Below are positions 1 to 8,753 of a stretch of 64,000 nt of DNA, in pieces (position 1 is the first letter of the stretch; each line of letters opens with the position of its first letter). A model generated the notes under the pieces. That model was not told where the DNA came from, searched no databases, and was given only the letters and a program-made list of their open reading frames with translations. This DNA comes from Draconibacterium mangrovi_A (GTDB lineage Bacteria; Bacteroidota; Bacteroidia; Bacteroidales; Prolixibacteraceae). Position numbers and translations under genes: made by a program. The DNA lies in the NCBI RefSeq assembly GCF_037646455.1, contig NZ_JBBIXN010000004.1, forward strand, positions 434,001 through 498,000, read 5' to 3'.

Positions 1-157
1 CAATGATTTTCTTTTTGTCTGTTTTCAATGTAGCAGATTCAATTCGGATTGTAAATATAGAACTTTTAGCGGGCTGAAATATTTTGTGATGGGTGATTTA
101 CTTGTCACCTAATTCTGAGATGAATCAAATAGTAGAGGTACGACTAATTAATTCGTG

Positions 158-165
158 TATCTTTG
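158..165 (+). promoter_or_regulatory. -7 promoter element of murB
   Basis: TATCTTTG matches the Bacteroidota sigma-ABfr -7 consensus TAnnTTTG. The TTG at 163, which would give a longer murB frame, lies inside this element, so ATG 181 is the better start and the leader would be only about ten bases. Confidence 0.6.
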
Positions 166-180
166 CGCAAAACTTTTTCA

Positions 181-1197
181 ATGATCCGATTTTCCGAGAA
201 CCACTCGTTAAAAGCTCACAATACATTTGGCGTAGATGCTAAAGCCAAATACTTTTTTGAATGTACCGATCCGGTTGATCTGCAGGTTTTTTTTACTGAA
301 AATAAAAGCTGGAGAGAGGAGAGGTTAATAGTTTTGGGTGAGGGCAGCAATATTTTATTTCTGAATGATTTCGATGGGCTGATTATTCATCCAAATGTTC
401 CGGGAATAAAAACGGTGAATGAAGACCGCAATAATTACTGGATTGAAGTTGGTGCAGGCGAAATCTGGGATGAGTTTGTGGAATTTTGTGTGAATTATAA
501 TCTCGGCGGGATAGAAAACCTTTCGCTAATTCCGGGAACGGTTGGTGCCGCGCCGGTTCAAAATATTGGAGCCTACGGGCAGGAAGTTTGTAACGTTGTT
601 GAGAAGGTAAAAGGCTATGATATTGAAAAACAGCAACTCAGCGAATACAAGGTTGATGAATGTCGTTTTGCTTACCGCGACAGTATTTTTAAAAGCTACC
701 TGAAAAATAAATTCATTATTACTTCGGTGATATTTCGCCTGGAGAAATTTCCCGAATTCAATTTAAAATACGGTCAGCTGGAACAAAAGGTGAATGAAAA
801 AGGCGCTCCAACTTTGCAGACGATTCGTGATGCTGTCATTGAAATTCGCTCCTCAAAATTACCCGATGTTAATAAGCTGGGGAATGCCGGAAGCTTTTTT
901 AAAAATCCGGTGGTAGATGCAGAGATAGCCGAGAAACTAAAGCAATCCTTTGATACAGTTCCGGTATACGTGGCACCAAATGGAAAAGTAAAATTGGCCG
1001 CCGGTTGGTTGATCGATCAGGCTGGTTGGAAAGGTGTCCGCAAAGGAGCAGTTGGCGTACATGAAGATCAGGCGCTTGTTCTTGTGAATTATGGCGGTGC
1101 TACCGGAAAAGAAATATTCGATTTCTCCGAAAAAATCAAACAGAGTGTTCTTGAAAAGTTCGGTGTTGAGCTGATTCGTGAAGTGAACTGTATATAG
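181..1197 (+). CDS. murB: UDP-N-acetylenolpyruvoylglucosamine reductase MurB
   Basis: MurB reduces UDP-GlcNAc-enolpyruvate to UDP-MurNAc with NADPH and FAD, the second committed cytoplasmic step of peptidoglycan synthesis. The 338-residue product has the FAD-binding segment GEGSNILF near residue 55, GTVGAAPVQNIGAYG near 120, YRDSIFK near 165 and the catalytic-serine segment GNAGSFFKNP near 235, all expected of the family. Length fits the E. coli-type (about 340 aa) enzyme. I start at ATG 181 because the TTG at 163 lies within the -7 promoter box. The gene stands alone; the next gene converges on it. Confidence 0.95.
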   Translation: MIRFSENHSLKAHNTFGVDAKAKYFFECTDPVDLQVFFTENKSWREERLIVLGEGSNILFLNDFDGLIIHPNVPGIKTVNEDRNNYWIEVGAGEIWDEFVEFCVNYNLGGIENLSLIPGTVGAAPVQNIGAYGQEVCNVVEKVKGYDIEKQQLSEYKVDECRFAYRDSIFKSYLKNKFIITSVIFRLEKFPEFNLKYGQLEQKVNEKGAPTLQTIRDAVIEIRSSKLPDVNKLGNAGSFFKNPVVDAEIAEKLKQSFDTVPVYVAPNGKVKLAAGWLIDQAGWKGVRKGAVGVHEDQALVLVNYGGATGKEIFDFSEKIKQSVLEKFGVELIREVNCI

Positions 1198-1226
1198 GGC
1201 ACCTCATCAATATCTATTCTCATCAT

Positions 1227-1323
1227 CCTGAACTTGTTCCAGGTTCTCTTAACGATGCAACTCAAAGGAACGAAGATTCTAGATCTGAATAACGCCCCGA
1301 TCATTCCAGTGAAAGCGGGAATC
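1227..1323. repeat. short intergenic inverted-repeat remnants
   Basis: Between murB and mltG are two short motifs of kinds scattered in many bacterial intergenic regions: an imperfect palindrome CCTGAAC-TT-GTTCCAGG (1227-1243) and ATTCCAGTGAAAGCGGGAAT-like sequence (about 1300-1323). Either may serve as a weak terminator; no gene is visible here. Confidence 0.35.
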
Positions 1324-1369
1324 TTATTCTGATTGCAGGTTTAAATGTTCTCGTCCGGGAAAGAAATTA

Positions 1370-2431
1370 CTATTTATAAATCTTGTTTTTATCGAGCGCT
1401 GCACGATATTTAGCAGCATTACGATTGTGTTGTGTCAGGGTAGCCGCAAAATTATGGTACCCCGAAAAATCTTCTTTGGCACACATGTAAATAAAATTGT
1501 TATCCTCGTGATGTAATACAGCGTCGATGGCAGAAATGGAAGGAAAGGAAATTGGTCCCGGTGGTAAACCTGCATATTTATAAGTGTTGTATGGCGAATC
1601 AATTTCGAGGTGCTTGTTTAATACCCGTTTTATCCCAAAGTCGCCCAGGGCATATTTTACCGTAGGATCGGCTTGCAACAAAATTCCACGATTTAAACGG
1701 TTGATGTACAGTCCGGCTACACGCGGCATTTCATCACGTTTTGCAGTTTCCTGTTCCACAATCGATGCCAGTGTGGTTACTTCTGCCGGGGAAAGATTCA
1801 TCGCTTCAGCCTTTTCTTTTCGTTCAACGTTCCAAAATCGATAGTATTCCTCGTTCATGCGTTCGGCAAATTCATGCGCCTCGGTTGTCCAGTACATCTC
1901 GTAGGTATTTGGGATGAACATGCTGCGAAAGGTTTCGCTGTTAAATCCCCATTCTTCAATCTGATCAGTATCAGAAAACAATTTGATAATAGACGTTGAA
2001 TCGGCCCAAATGTACTTGCTTACTTTCCCGGCCAGATCTTCTTTTAATCGTACGTTGTTAAAAACCACATCCACCGGATCCTGTGCCCGGCTGCGTAATT
2101 TGTTCACCAGTGCGTTGGTGGTCATATCTTTTTGTAGCTCATAGCGACCGGGCTTTATTTTATGTCGGAAATTTTTCTTTTTCGACACCCATCGAAAAGC
2201 TTTGTAGTTGTCCAGAACTTCGTCTTCCTGAAGCTGCTGAACCAGTTGATCGTAGGTTGTGCTGTCTTTGATCAAAAGCACATAATCCATACGCACATTG
2301 GCATCAAAAACATAATGATACAGTTGGTAGGCGCGCGCACCAACTATTATAAAGGCAATTGCAAATACAATGATGATAAGTCTTCCTAAACGCGGAAATG
2401 TCATGGCTTTGCTTTTTTGTTCAATCGACAT
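1370..2431 (-). CDS. mltG: Endolytic murein transglycosylase MltG
   Basis: MltG (YceG family) is an inner-membrane lytic transglycosylase that cleaves nascent glycan strands and sets their length. The 353-residue protein has a short cytoplasmic tail, one membrane helix at about residues 13-35, a LysM-like region near 50-115 and the catalytic YceG domain to the end. ASIVEQETAKRDE (about 228-240) carries the family's catalytic glutamate, and YKYAGLPPGPISFPS and the C-terminal GYHNFAATLTQHN are strongly conserved. Convergent with murB, so the two cell-wall genes are not co-transcribed. Confidence 0.93.
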   Translation of the reverse strand: MSIEQKSKAMTFPRLGRLIIIVFAIAFIIVGARAYQLYHYVFDANVRMDYVLLIKDSTTYDQLVQQLQEDEVLDNYKAFRWVSKKKNFRHKIKPGRYELQKDMTTNALVNKLRSRAQDPVDVVFNNVRLKEDLAGKVSKYIWADSTSIIKLFSDTDQIEEWGFNSETFRSMFIPNTYEMYWTTEAHEFAERMNEEYYRFWNVERKEKAEAMNLSPAEVTTLASIVEQETAKRDEMPRVAGLYINRLNRGILLQADPTVKYALGDFGIKRVLNKHLEIDSPYNTYKYAGLPPGPISFPSISAIDAVLHHEDNNFIYMCAKEDFSGYHNFAATLTQHNRNAAKYRAALDKNKIYK

Positions 2432-2454
2432 AAAAACGAAATATTAATGGATAG

Positions 2455-2462
2455 CAAAGATA
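2455..2462 (-). promoter_or_regulatory. -7 promoter element of mltG
   Basis: On the minus strand this reads TATCTTTG, an exact TAnnTTTG element 23 bases before the mltG ATG. Confidence 0.55.
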
Positions 2463-2577
2463 AAATTCTTTCCTGAACGATGCACAATCAACATTTCAGC
2501 TTCCTAACATTTCCTTAACTCAAAATCTAAATAAGTGGCTAAGCGCGGGAGTGCGGCTGTATTAAACCTAAAATCAC

Positions 2578-2585
2578 TATTTTTG
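2578..2585 (+). promoter_or_regulatory. -7 promoter element of the flavodiiron gene
   Basis: TATTTTTG matches TAnnTTTG and lies 27 bases before ATG 2613. It falls inside the longer open frame that begins at GTG 2535, which argues against that start. Confidence 0.55.
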
Positions 2586-2612
2586 GGCGTAATTCTGAAA
2601 ATCAAAAAAATC

Positions 2613-3815
2613 ATGCTACAAGTAAAACTTGCAAAAGATATTTATTACCTGGGTTTTAACGACCGCAGAACCCATTTATTCGAAAACATTTGGCCGATTC
2701 CTCACGGAGTTTCGTACAACAGCTACCTGATTGTTGACGAGAAAATTGCACTTATCGATACGGTAGAACGTGCATTTATTGATGATTATCTCGATTCGAT
2801 TGAGGAAATTATCGGCGACCGCGATGTGGATTATTTGATCATCAACCACATGGAACCGGACCACTCAGGTGCCTTGAAGGCCATTGTTCACCGATATCCG
2901 AACATCACACTTGTAGGAAATAAAAAGACTTTTGGTTTTGTTGAAGCCTATTACATGAATCCCACCAACACGCTGATGGTTCATGATGATCATGTGCTGG
3001 ATCTTGGAAAACACAAATTGCAGTTCCAGATGATTCCAATGGTGCACTGGCCCGAAACCATGGTGACATACGAGGAAACCAATAAAATTCTGTTTTCGGG
3101 CGATGCATTTGGTAGTTATGGTACGCTCGACGGTGGTATTTTTGACGACGAGATCAACCTCGATTTTTATGAGGTGGAAGTGATGCGTTACTTTACAAAC
3201 ATTGTGGGTAAGTATTGTCCGCACACGCAGCGGGCCATTAAAAAGCTGGCTCCACTCGATATTAAAATGATCGCTGCAACCCATGGCCCGGTTTGGCGCA
3301 CCGACCTTGACTGGATCCTGACTCGTTACAACAAATGGAGTTCGTATGATCTGGATTGCGGAGTGGTGATTGTTTACGGTTCGATGTATGGTAACACCAA
3401 AAAAATGGCTGAAACCATTGCCCGCCAGATCGCGGTTCGCGGCATCAAAAATATCAGGGTTTACGATGCTTCTAAAACACATTCATCATACATCATCAAC
3501 GATATTTTTAAATACAAGGGATTCATTGTGGGAAGTGCGGCCTACAATAATGCCATGTTCCCTAATGTGGAAACTTTGCTGACGACTGTGGAACACATGG
3601 CGCCTAAAAATCACTACCTCGGTATATTTGGGAATTACTCGTGGAATGGTGGCGGAGTGAAAAACCTGAAAACATTTGCCGAAAAAATTAAGTGGGAGAT
3701 GGTTGGTGAACCTATAGAGGAAAAAGGCAACATGAAAGCCGGTACCAGTGAAGAACTGATAAAACTGGCAAATACCATGGCCGATAAATTGTTGGCCGAC
3801 AAAGAAGCAAAGTAA
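2613..3815 (+). CDS. fprA: Flavodiiron protein (FprA/A-type)
   Basis: Two-domain cytoplasmic flavodiiron protein that reduces O2 and/or NO, giving protection in anaerobes and microaerophiles. The N-terminal metallo-beta-lactamase-like domain (about 1-250) carries the diiron ligand motif HMEPDH (H-x-E-x-D-H near residue 79) with further His and Asp ligands in VHWPET, SGDAFG and ATHGPVWR. The C-terminal flavodoxin domain starts at VVIVYGSMYGNTKKMAE, the FMN phosphate loop. The 400-residue length is that of A-type proteins without a rubredoxin tail. Start at ATG 2613 is chosen because the frame upstream of it overlaps the promoter element. Confidence 0.93.
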   Translation: MLQVKLAKDIYYLGFNDRRTHLFENIWPIPHGVSYNSYLIVDEKIALIDTVERAFIDDYLDSIEEIIGDRDVDYLIINHMEPDHSGALKAIVHRYPNITLVGNKKTFGFVEAYYMNPTNTLMVHDDHVLDLGKHKLQFQMIPMVHWPETMVTYEETNKILFSGDAFGSYGTLDGGIFDDEINLDFYEVEVMRYFTNIVGKYCPHTQRAIKKLAPLDIKMIAATHGPVWRTDLDWILTRYNKWSSYDLDCGVVIVYGSMYGNTKKMAETIARQIAVRGIKNIRVYDASKTHSSYIINDIFKYKGFIVGSAAYNNAMFPNVETLLTTVEHMAPKNHYLGIFGNYSWNGGGVKNLKTFAEKIKWEMVGEPIEEKGNMKAGTSEELIKLANTMADKLLADKEAK

Positions 3816-3836
3816 AAGTTCACTTAATGAATTAGT

Positions 3837-3874
3837 AAGAAAGCCATCCGTCAGCTGACGAATGGCTTTCTTTT
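3837..3874. terminator. Bidirectional terminator
   Basis: A long perfect stem AAGAAAGCCAT / ATGGCTTTCTT encloses a smaller CGTC-AGCT-GACG palindrome, with T-rich ends on both strands. It sits between convergent genes and can serve both. Confidence 0.75.
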
Positions 3875-3907
3875 GTGTAATGCTTGTCATTAAGATTACA
3901 TTGATCA

Positions 3908-4654
3908 CTATAAAGGTAGTTTTATTAATTCTTCTGCTTTTTTGAGGTTCACAGCGTCAAAAGCCAGTTCTTCAGTTGCTACTGTGTAACCGGTAATTTC
4001 TTTGAATCGATCCAGATCGTCGGCTGCTCCTGAAACATTACCCAATTCGTGTCTGCACATAGCTCTCAGGTAATAAAGGCTTTCATGTTTTGGCATGTAG
4101 TTGATGGCCTTGGTAAAGTAACGTTCGGCTTTTTTGATTTTATGGTCAGCTATCATCAGTTTACAGGCCTTGTTAAAATTCAGTTTTGCTTTGTGCTGAA
4201 ATTCTTTAACAACAGTAGCATCTGATTTATTAAGAGCAAACGCTAAGGTAACCTCCTGGGTCATGGAAGCAGGCTGTCCGTTTTTCAGGCCCGGTTGCCA
4301 CATTCCTTTGGTCGATTGTAACACACGAACCATTTCAGCGTCAATAGCCGGACATACAGTATTCAATATTCGAATGTCTTTAATCGCTCCAGCTTCGGTA
4401 ACTGTAAATTTTACCACTTCTGTTCCTTCGATATTACACCTTACTGCTTCCCTCGGATACTTGATGTTTTGTTTCAGGTATTTTTTAACAAGATCAAAAT
4501 TACCATTGGTCTCGATGTAGTTCGTAATACCGGTAAATTGTGGAGGAGAAATTTCAACACCTTCAAGGTCTTTTGTAATCGATGACGTTTCTTCCTGAGC
4601 TGCTCCGACTAACGTCAACATAATGGCAATGAGCATAACTAAAATTGTTTTCAT
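3908..4654 (-). CDS. TonB C-terminal domain / TPR periplasmic protein (copy 1)
   Basis: A 248-residue exported protein: signal peptide (1-19, ending near GAAQE), a TonB C-terminal-like fold at about 55-150 (YPREAVRCNIEGTEVVKFTV, then IKDIRILNTVCPAID), and a TPR-like helical hairpin at about 165-225. Such stand-alone TonB_C domains are common in Bacteroidota; the role is not established. There is no membrane anchor or proline-rich spacer, so it is not a classical TonB energy transducer. It is a clear tandem duplicate of the next gene upstream, with the same domain order and length. Confidence 0.72.
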   Translation of the reverse strand: MKTILVMLIAIMLTLVGAAQEETSSITKDLEGVEISPPQFTGITNYIETNGNFDLVKKYLKQNIKYPREAVRCNIEGTEVVKFTVTEAGAIKDIRILNTVCPAIDAEMVRVLQSTKGMWQPGLKNGQPASMTQEVTLAFALNKSDATVVKEFQHKAKLNFNKACKLMIADHKIKKAERYFTKAINYMPKHESLYYLRAMCRHELGNVSGAADDLDRFKEITGYTVATEELAFDAVNLKKAEELIKLPL

Positions 4655-4976
4655 GACTTAATACTTTAGTTGAACTTTGATTTAATTGTTTCTAAAAAAA
4701 CTAATTCAAATTTCCGGCTTTCTTTGTTTCCACTCAAACTTTTTTTGACGGGGCAGCCTATTTAATCGACGAACGGTAAAAATTATTAGCCGAGACGTAT
4801 TTCTATTATTTTCAGACTTGTATGATGTTAATTGGTGTTGTTTATGCCTGTTTGAAAGGCATTCATCCTCTGTTTTATGCTGTCTGTCTGATAATGGTGC
4901 AGGTTCCTGAAAGGGTGAATAAATATAGCACAAATAAATTATGATTTACAGGAAACTTGAGAGGAAACATAAACAA

Positions 4977-5003
4977 GAGCCACCGGAAAAAATCCGATGG
5001 CTC
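4977..5003 (-). terminator. Terminator downstream of TonB-C copy 2
   Basis: GAGCCA-C-CGGA / TCCG-A-TGGCTC stem with an A5 loop; on the minus strand it is followed by TTGTTTATG. It lies in the 382-base gap 4655-5036, in which I see no gene. Confidence 0.65.
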
Positions 5004-5036
5004 CTGTTCAAAAATGTAAACTATGGGTTTTGTTTT

Positions 5037-5777
5037 TTATTTATTCCGATTGGCAAATGCCTCAACTCCTTTAAATTCTTTAGCATCAAGTGCCAACTCC
5101 TCAGGTGGCGTAGTAAAACCGGTGATATTACTGTAACGATTCCAATCCTCCAATGCTCCTTCAACATTTCCCCGATCATAGCGACAGATACCTCTGAGGT
5201 AAAGTGTAGAGGAATCATTAGGCTTGTAAGTCAACACTTGGTCGAAAAGTCTTTCAGCTTTTTTGATTTTGTGATCAACGAACATGCATGCAGTCGCTTT
5301 ATTAAAGTGGGTTTTGGCGTGCTCATTAAAATATTTAAGCGTGGCTTCATTATCTTTCTGGAGTGAAAAGCAAAGTGAAACTGTTGGATAACACATGCCG
5401 TTGGACCCATCTCTGACAGCGGGTTTCCACATACCACTTGTTGAATACAAAGCTTGGATGATTTCTTCATCAATATCAGGGCAGACACTATTCACGATTT
5501 TTATGTTCCCCACCTTTCCTTTTTCATCTACGGTAAATTTAACAACTTCAATCCCCTGTGCCCGGCATTCTATGGCTTCCTCGGGATAATTGATGTAATT
5601 GCTTAAATAATTTTCTAACAGATCGCCATCCTGAGCATTAAGGTTGTACCCGGGGCCCATAAACTGAGCAGGTATAAAATCCAAAGTTTCAATATCAATA
5701 CTTTTGTTAATCTTTTCCTGTGCTGTCAATGCGAGGGACAATCCAATCGCAATGAGCAATGTTAGCATTGTTTTCAT
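5037..5777 (-). CDS. TonB C-terminal domain / TPR periplasmic protein (copy 2)
   Basis: Paralogue of the gene at 3908-4654, 246 residues: signal peptide (1-19, MKTMLTLLIAIGLSLALTAQ), TonB_C-like domain around YPEEAIECRAQGIEVVKFTV and VGNIKIVNSVCPDIDEEI, then a TPR-like repeat (NKATACMFVDHKIKKAERLF onward). Cysteines in the TonB_C domain (ECR, SVCPD) are conserved between the two copies and may form a disulfide. Separated from copy 1 by its own terminator, so the copies are probably transcribed independently. Function unknown. Confidence 0.72.
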   Translation of the reverse strand: MKTMLTLLIAIGLSLALTAQEKINKSIDIETLDFIPAQFMGPGYNLNAQDGDLLENYLSNYINYPEEAIECRAQGIEVVKFTVDEKGKVGNIKIVNSVCPDIDEEIIQALYSTSGMWKPAVRDGSNGMCYPTVSLCFSLQKDNEATLKYFNEHAKTHFNKATACMFVDHKIKKAERLFDQVLTYKPNDSSTLYLRGICRYDRGNVEGALEDWNRYSNITGFTTPPEELALDAKEFKGVEAFANRNK

Positions 5778-5956
5778 GACTTTTAGTTTAAATTGTTAAT
5801 ACATGGCAACGCAACTTCATAGTTATGGAGGCCACAAAAATTGGAATCAAATTACGACGAAAACCAAAGCAAGACATAGCAATCATGTTGCGCTGTCTTG
5901 CAACTATGTTGAAAGTATTACAATTATGTGTCAGTGGGTGATGTTTTGCCAAAATT

Positions 5957-6574
5957 TCAGCGATTGAATGCCATTCTTATGCCTTCTATTACCATTCCAT
6001 TTCCCATAATAGCCAGGATCAAACCCATGATTTTTCCGATAACGGTAATCAGGTTATTTCCGATTTTTTTGAGGATGTATTCACTCAATGAGAATGCGAG
6101 GTAGGTAAGGTAGACCATGAGTGCAAAAATAACGACCACAATACCCACTTTCAGGTAGCCGGCGTTGGTAACATGATTCATGGCAGTTACAATGGTTCCG
6201 GGGCCTGCTAATATTGGAATAGCCAAGGGAGAAATTGCAATGCCTTCAGTGTCTTCGTTCATTTTATGGCCATGGATGCTCGATTTTTTCGACATCAGCA
6301 TTTCAAAGCCTACATAAAATATGAGGATGCCGCCGGTAATCTTAAAAGCCGGTATGGTAATTCCGAACAATTCAAAAATATACTTTCCGAGTACAACGAA
6401 AACAGTAACGATTATAAAAGCTATTAGCGTCGCTTTCTTTGCAATTTGCTTTTTAACGGCATCGCTTTGATCGCCGGCCAGACCCAGAAAAATAGGCGTA
6501 TTGGCGATCGGGTTCATAATGGCAAAGAAACCTGTGAAAACAGACAGCGAAAAGGTGAAAAGATTTTCATTCAT
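5957..6574 (-). CDS. MarC family integral membrane protein
   Basis: About 205 residues with six hydrophobic segments. Family signatures are FFAIMNPIANTPIFLGL near the N-terminus, GGILIFYVGFEML in the middle and SPLAIPILAGPGTIVTAMN about residue 110. MarC-like proteins (UPF0056) are inner-membrane proteins of unproven transport function. I start at ATG 6574 (MNENLFTF), which begins just before the first helix; the open frame continues 25 codons upstream without family similarity. Confidence 0.85.
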   Translation of the reverse strand: MNENLFTFSLSVFTGFFAIMNPIANTPIFLGLAGDQSDAVKKQIAKKATLIAFIIVTVFVVLGKYIFELFGITIPAFKITGGILIFYVGFEMLMSKKSSIHGHKMNEDTEGIAISPLAIPILAGPGTIVTAMNHVTNAGYLKVGIVVVIFALMVYLTYLAFSLSEYILKKIGNNLITVIGKIMGLILAIMGNGMVIEGIRMAFNR

Positions 6575-6783
6575 GAAATAAAGCTTTGAATGATATGCGA
6601 ATTTATAAAAATTAAAGGAACATTTTTTTTCGTAGTGCTGATTTTCCAAATCGATTGTCAGAAGTTACCCTTTTTCAAATTATCTTAAAACAGCTTTTAT
6701 CCGCCTTAATAAAATTGGCAGAAAAACTGCCGATGTGGAATTTTTGTTACATTTAATCGTTCAAATCAAAAAAAATAAACCAG

Positions 6784-7542
6784 ATGAATCTTTCGCGACG
6801 TAATTTCCTTTTTAAATCTTCAGCCGGTGCGGCTGCCCTGGCAAGTATCCCGGCCATTGTTTCAAGTTGTATTGCAAATGAAGATAAATCTGCATCAACC
6901 GCTGTCTTTGAAAAAGGCGGTATTGTTCTTTTTCAGGGGGACTCGATCACCGATGCCGGCCGCGAAAAAACAAAAGAGTTACCCAACAACGGATCGTCGT
7001 TTGGCGGAGGATATGCTTTTTTGGCGGCTTCGCATTTGCTGAATACCATGCCCGAAAAAGAGCTGTTGATCTATAACCGAGGAATTAGTGGAAACAAAGT
7101 CTACCAGTTGGCCAGTCGCTGGGACAAAGATTGTTTGGATTTAAAACCTGATGTGCTGAGCATTTTGATCGGGGTAAACGATTACTGGCATAAACGAAAC
7201 GGTAATTACGACGGCACCGTTGAGATTTATGAAAACGACTACATGAAATTATTGGAGCGCACAAAAAAAGCTTTGCCGGATATTAAACTGGTGCTCTGCG
7301 AACCATTTTATGTACTTGAAACAAAATCGGTTGATGAGAGTTGGGTAGAACCCATGAAACAATATCAGGCAGCAGCCAAACGCGTTTCAGAGGCATTTGA
7401 GACGATGTGGGTACCGTATCAAAGTATTTTCGACGAAGCAATAAATCATGCTCCCGGAGTTTACTGGACAAATGATGGAGTTCATCCTTCGATGGCCGGT
7501 GCACAACTGATGTCGGAAGCGTGGTTGAAAGTTGTACTCTGA
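6784..7542 (+). CDS. Exported SGNH/GDSL hydrolase (Tat-type lipoprotein)
   Basis: 252 residues. The N-terminus combines a twin-arginine motif (SRRNFLF) with a lipobox (IVSSC, Cys 29), suggesting Tat export and lipid anchoring. The SGNH blocks are all visible: GDSITDAG (nucleophile Ser), ISGNKV (Gly block), GVND (Asn block) and DGVHPS (Asp/His). This is the arrangement of acetyl-xylan/rhamnogalacturonan acetyl-esterase-like hydrolases, so deacetylation of a plant or algal glycan is a reasonable inference; the substrate cannot be read from sequence. Confidence 0.88.
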   Translation: MNLSRRNFLFKSSAGAAALASIPAIVSSCIANEDKSASTAVFEKGGIVLFQGDSITDAGREKTKELPNNGSSFGGGYAFLAASHLLNTMPEKELLIYNRGISGNKVYQLASRWDKDCLDLKPDVLSILIGVNDYWHKRNGNYDGTVEIYENDYMKLLERTKKALPDIKLVLCEPFYVLETKSVDESWVEPMKQYQAAAKRVSEAFETMWVPYQSIFDEAINHAPGVYWTNDGVHPSMAGAQLMSEAWLKVVL

Positions 7543-7592
7543 TTACAGCAGCTGTTTCAAAAAAAAGAACTTCATTTATCAAATTCTAAATA

Positions 7593-7623
7593 TTCACCCG
7601 GCGAATCAAAATTACCGGGTGAA
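7593..7623. terminator. Bidirectional terminator
   Basis: TTCACCCGG / CCGGGTGAA, nine base pairs around a 13-base loop, flanked by A/T-rich DNA between the convergent SGNH hydrolase and lipoprotein genes. Confidence 0.65.
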
Positions 7624-7652
7624 ATATAAATTTGTGTTTTATTAATAAAATC

Positions 7653-8186
7653 CTATTTCGAATAGGTTAGAGTTCCGGTAAACCTCAAATCTCCAACCAT
7701 ATCTGGTGTTACTGTGTAGTAGTACGTCCCACTTCCTGTTACACCTTCAAATTTTCCTGTTCCTTCAGTTATAACATACTCGCCTGAACCCATGAAAGGA
7801 TTGTCCGGAGGATTGGGTTCCGATATTCCTTCGAAATAACCAATCAGTTGGTCGCCGGTACCTTTTTTCTCAAATACCATATCTCCTGTTTGAACCCATG
7901 GTGGCACTGTATTAGCGTAAACTAATGATAATGAATTCCATGAACTTAGTCCTAAATGGGTAGCATTTCCTTCACTGGGAATATTTGCAGTAAGTACTCC
8001 ACCCTCATCATTAATAATTTCGGGATAGGTAGTATATTGCCCTGTAAAAGGAACAATTCTTTCAGTTTTCGCCTTTTTCAGCAAAAGAGCATCGTCATCC
8101 TGAACAGGAACGAGGTTGTCCTGACAGGAAGAAAAAATAAGCATAAAAGCTGTTGCGAATAACAGCATTAATCTTGAAGTTTTCAT
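7653..8186 (-). CDS. Small secreted lipoprotein, unknown function
   Basis: 177 residues with a lipoprotein signal (MKTSRLMLLFATAFMLIFSSC, lipobox Cys 21). The mature part is rich in Gly, Thr and Tyr and predicted all-beta. Its last 60 residues (TGKFEGVTGSGTYYYTV near 145) resemble the small beta-barrels in which a TGxGxFxGxTGSGT pattern occurs, as in allene-oxide-cyclase-like folds. No catalytic motif is seen. Same strand as the NTF2-like genes upstream, 26 bases from the nearest, so it may belong to that transcription unit. Confidence 0.65.
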   Translation of the reverse strand: MKTSRLMLLFATAFMLIFSSCQDNLVPVQDDDALLLKKAKTERIVPFTGQYTTYPEIINDEGGVLTANIPSEGNATHLGLSSWNSLSLVYANTVPPWVQTGDMVFEKKGTGDQLIGYFEGISEPNPPDNPFMGSGEYVITEGTGKFEGVTGSGTYYYTVTPDMVGDLRFTGTLTYSK

Positions 8187-8212
8187 AATTCATAATTTTA
8201 AGTGTTATACAT

Positions 8213-8623
8213 TTAAAAATCAGGATTGTGTTGTAAAATTTCATCCAACAGGGTAGCCAATCCCAGTTGCTTTATCAATTCTATTTGATCGGTAATAAAC
8301 CAGTGATCTACGATCTTATTTTTTTCTATTCGATATCCTGTGGCAAAAACAGTATTTACATTCTTGTGAGTTGGAGCAATCCCTTCAACTTCTCCCGTAT
8401 GTTTGCCAATAAGTTTTGCTCTCACAATTACACGGTCCTGTTCTGTTGTAATTTCTTCGGGTATCAATCTGAATTTTGGGAAAAGTTGTTCAAGAAATAA
8501 TAGGTGAGTTGTTAGTTTTTGGTCTGAAATAAAATGTGCCAAAGAAGTCTTTGTTTTTTGAATTCCGTTAATTGCTTTGTAAAATTCAAGAATAAACTGA
8601 CGATTTTTTTCACTCCCGGGCAT
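8213..8623 (-). CDS. SnoaL/NTF2-like protein (paralogue A)
   Basis: A 136-residue NTF2-like alpha+beta protein of the SnoaL/ester-cyclase type, with helical N-terminus, then strands RVIVRAKLIGKHTGEVEGI and VFATGYRIEKNKIVDHWF. The His/Asp near the end (VDHWFITD) line the pocket in the family. The frame is open ten codons further upstream, but a perfect TAnnTTTG element (8639-8646) overlaps that extension, and both paralogues begin at the equivalent of MPGSEKNRQF, so ATG 8623 is preferred. Substrate unknown. First of three tandem paralogues; the most divergent. Confidence 0.75.
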   Translation of the reverse strand: MPGSEKNRQFILEFYKAINGIQKTKTSLAHFISDQKLTTHLLFLEQLFPKFRLIPEEITTEQDRVIVRAKLIGKHTGEVEGIAPTHKNVNTVFATGYRIEKNKIVDHWFITDQIELIKQLGLATLLDEILQHNPDF

Positions 8624-8638
8624 CGTTCGATTTTTAAT

Positions 8639-8646
8639 CAAAGTTA
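8639..8646 (-). promoter_or_regulatory. -7 promoter element of NTF2-like paralogue A
   Basis: Minus strand reads TAACTTTG, 15 bases before ATG 8623. It indicates that paralogue A can be transcribed independently of the genes upstream. Confidence 0.5.
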
Positions 8647-8753
8647 CGGCCATAACAAAGGCAGGAGTTAGCCGATTTGTTCCAAATACTTGACTGTGTG
8701 TTGCATGACTAACTTAGGAGTTAGAAAAATGGCTGAAGACTTTAAGAATTATG

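Noticed and set aside
1..100. Possible start of a divergent minus-strand gene at the left edge (TTG at 28-26, frame reading KTDKKKII)
   Set aside because: No ATG, only a few codons inside the window, and TATATTTA is an imperfect promoter match; not enough to call.
4706..4933. 75-codon minus-strand frame between the TonB-C paralogues
   Set aside because: Composition unlike coding sequence, and a terminator lies directly upstream; no recognisable features.
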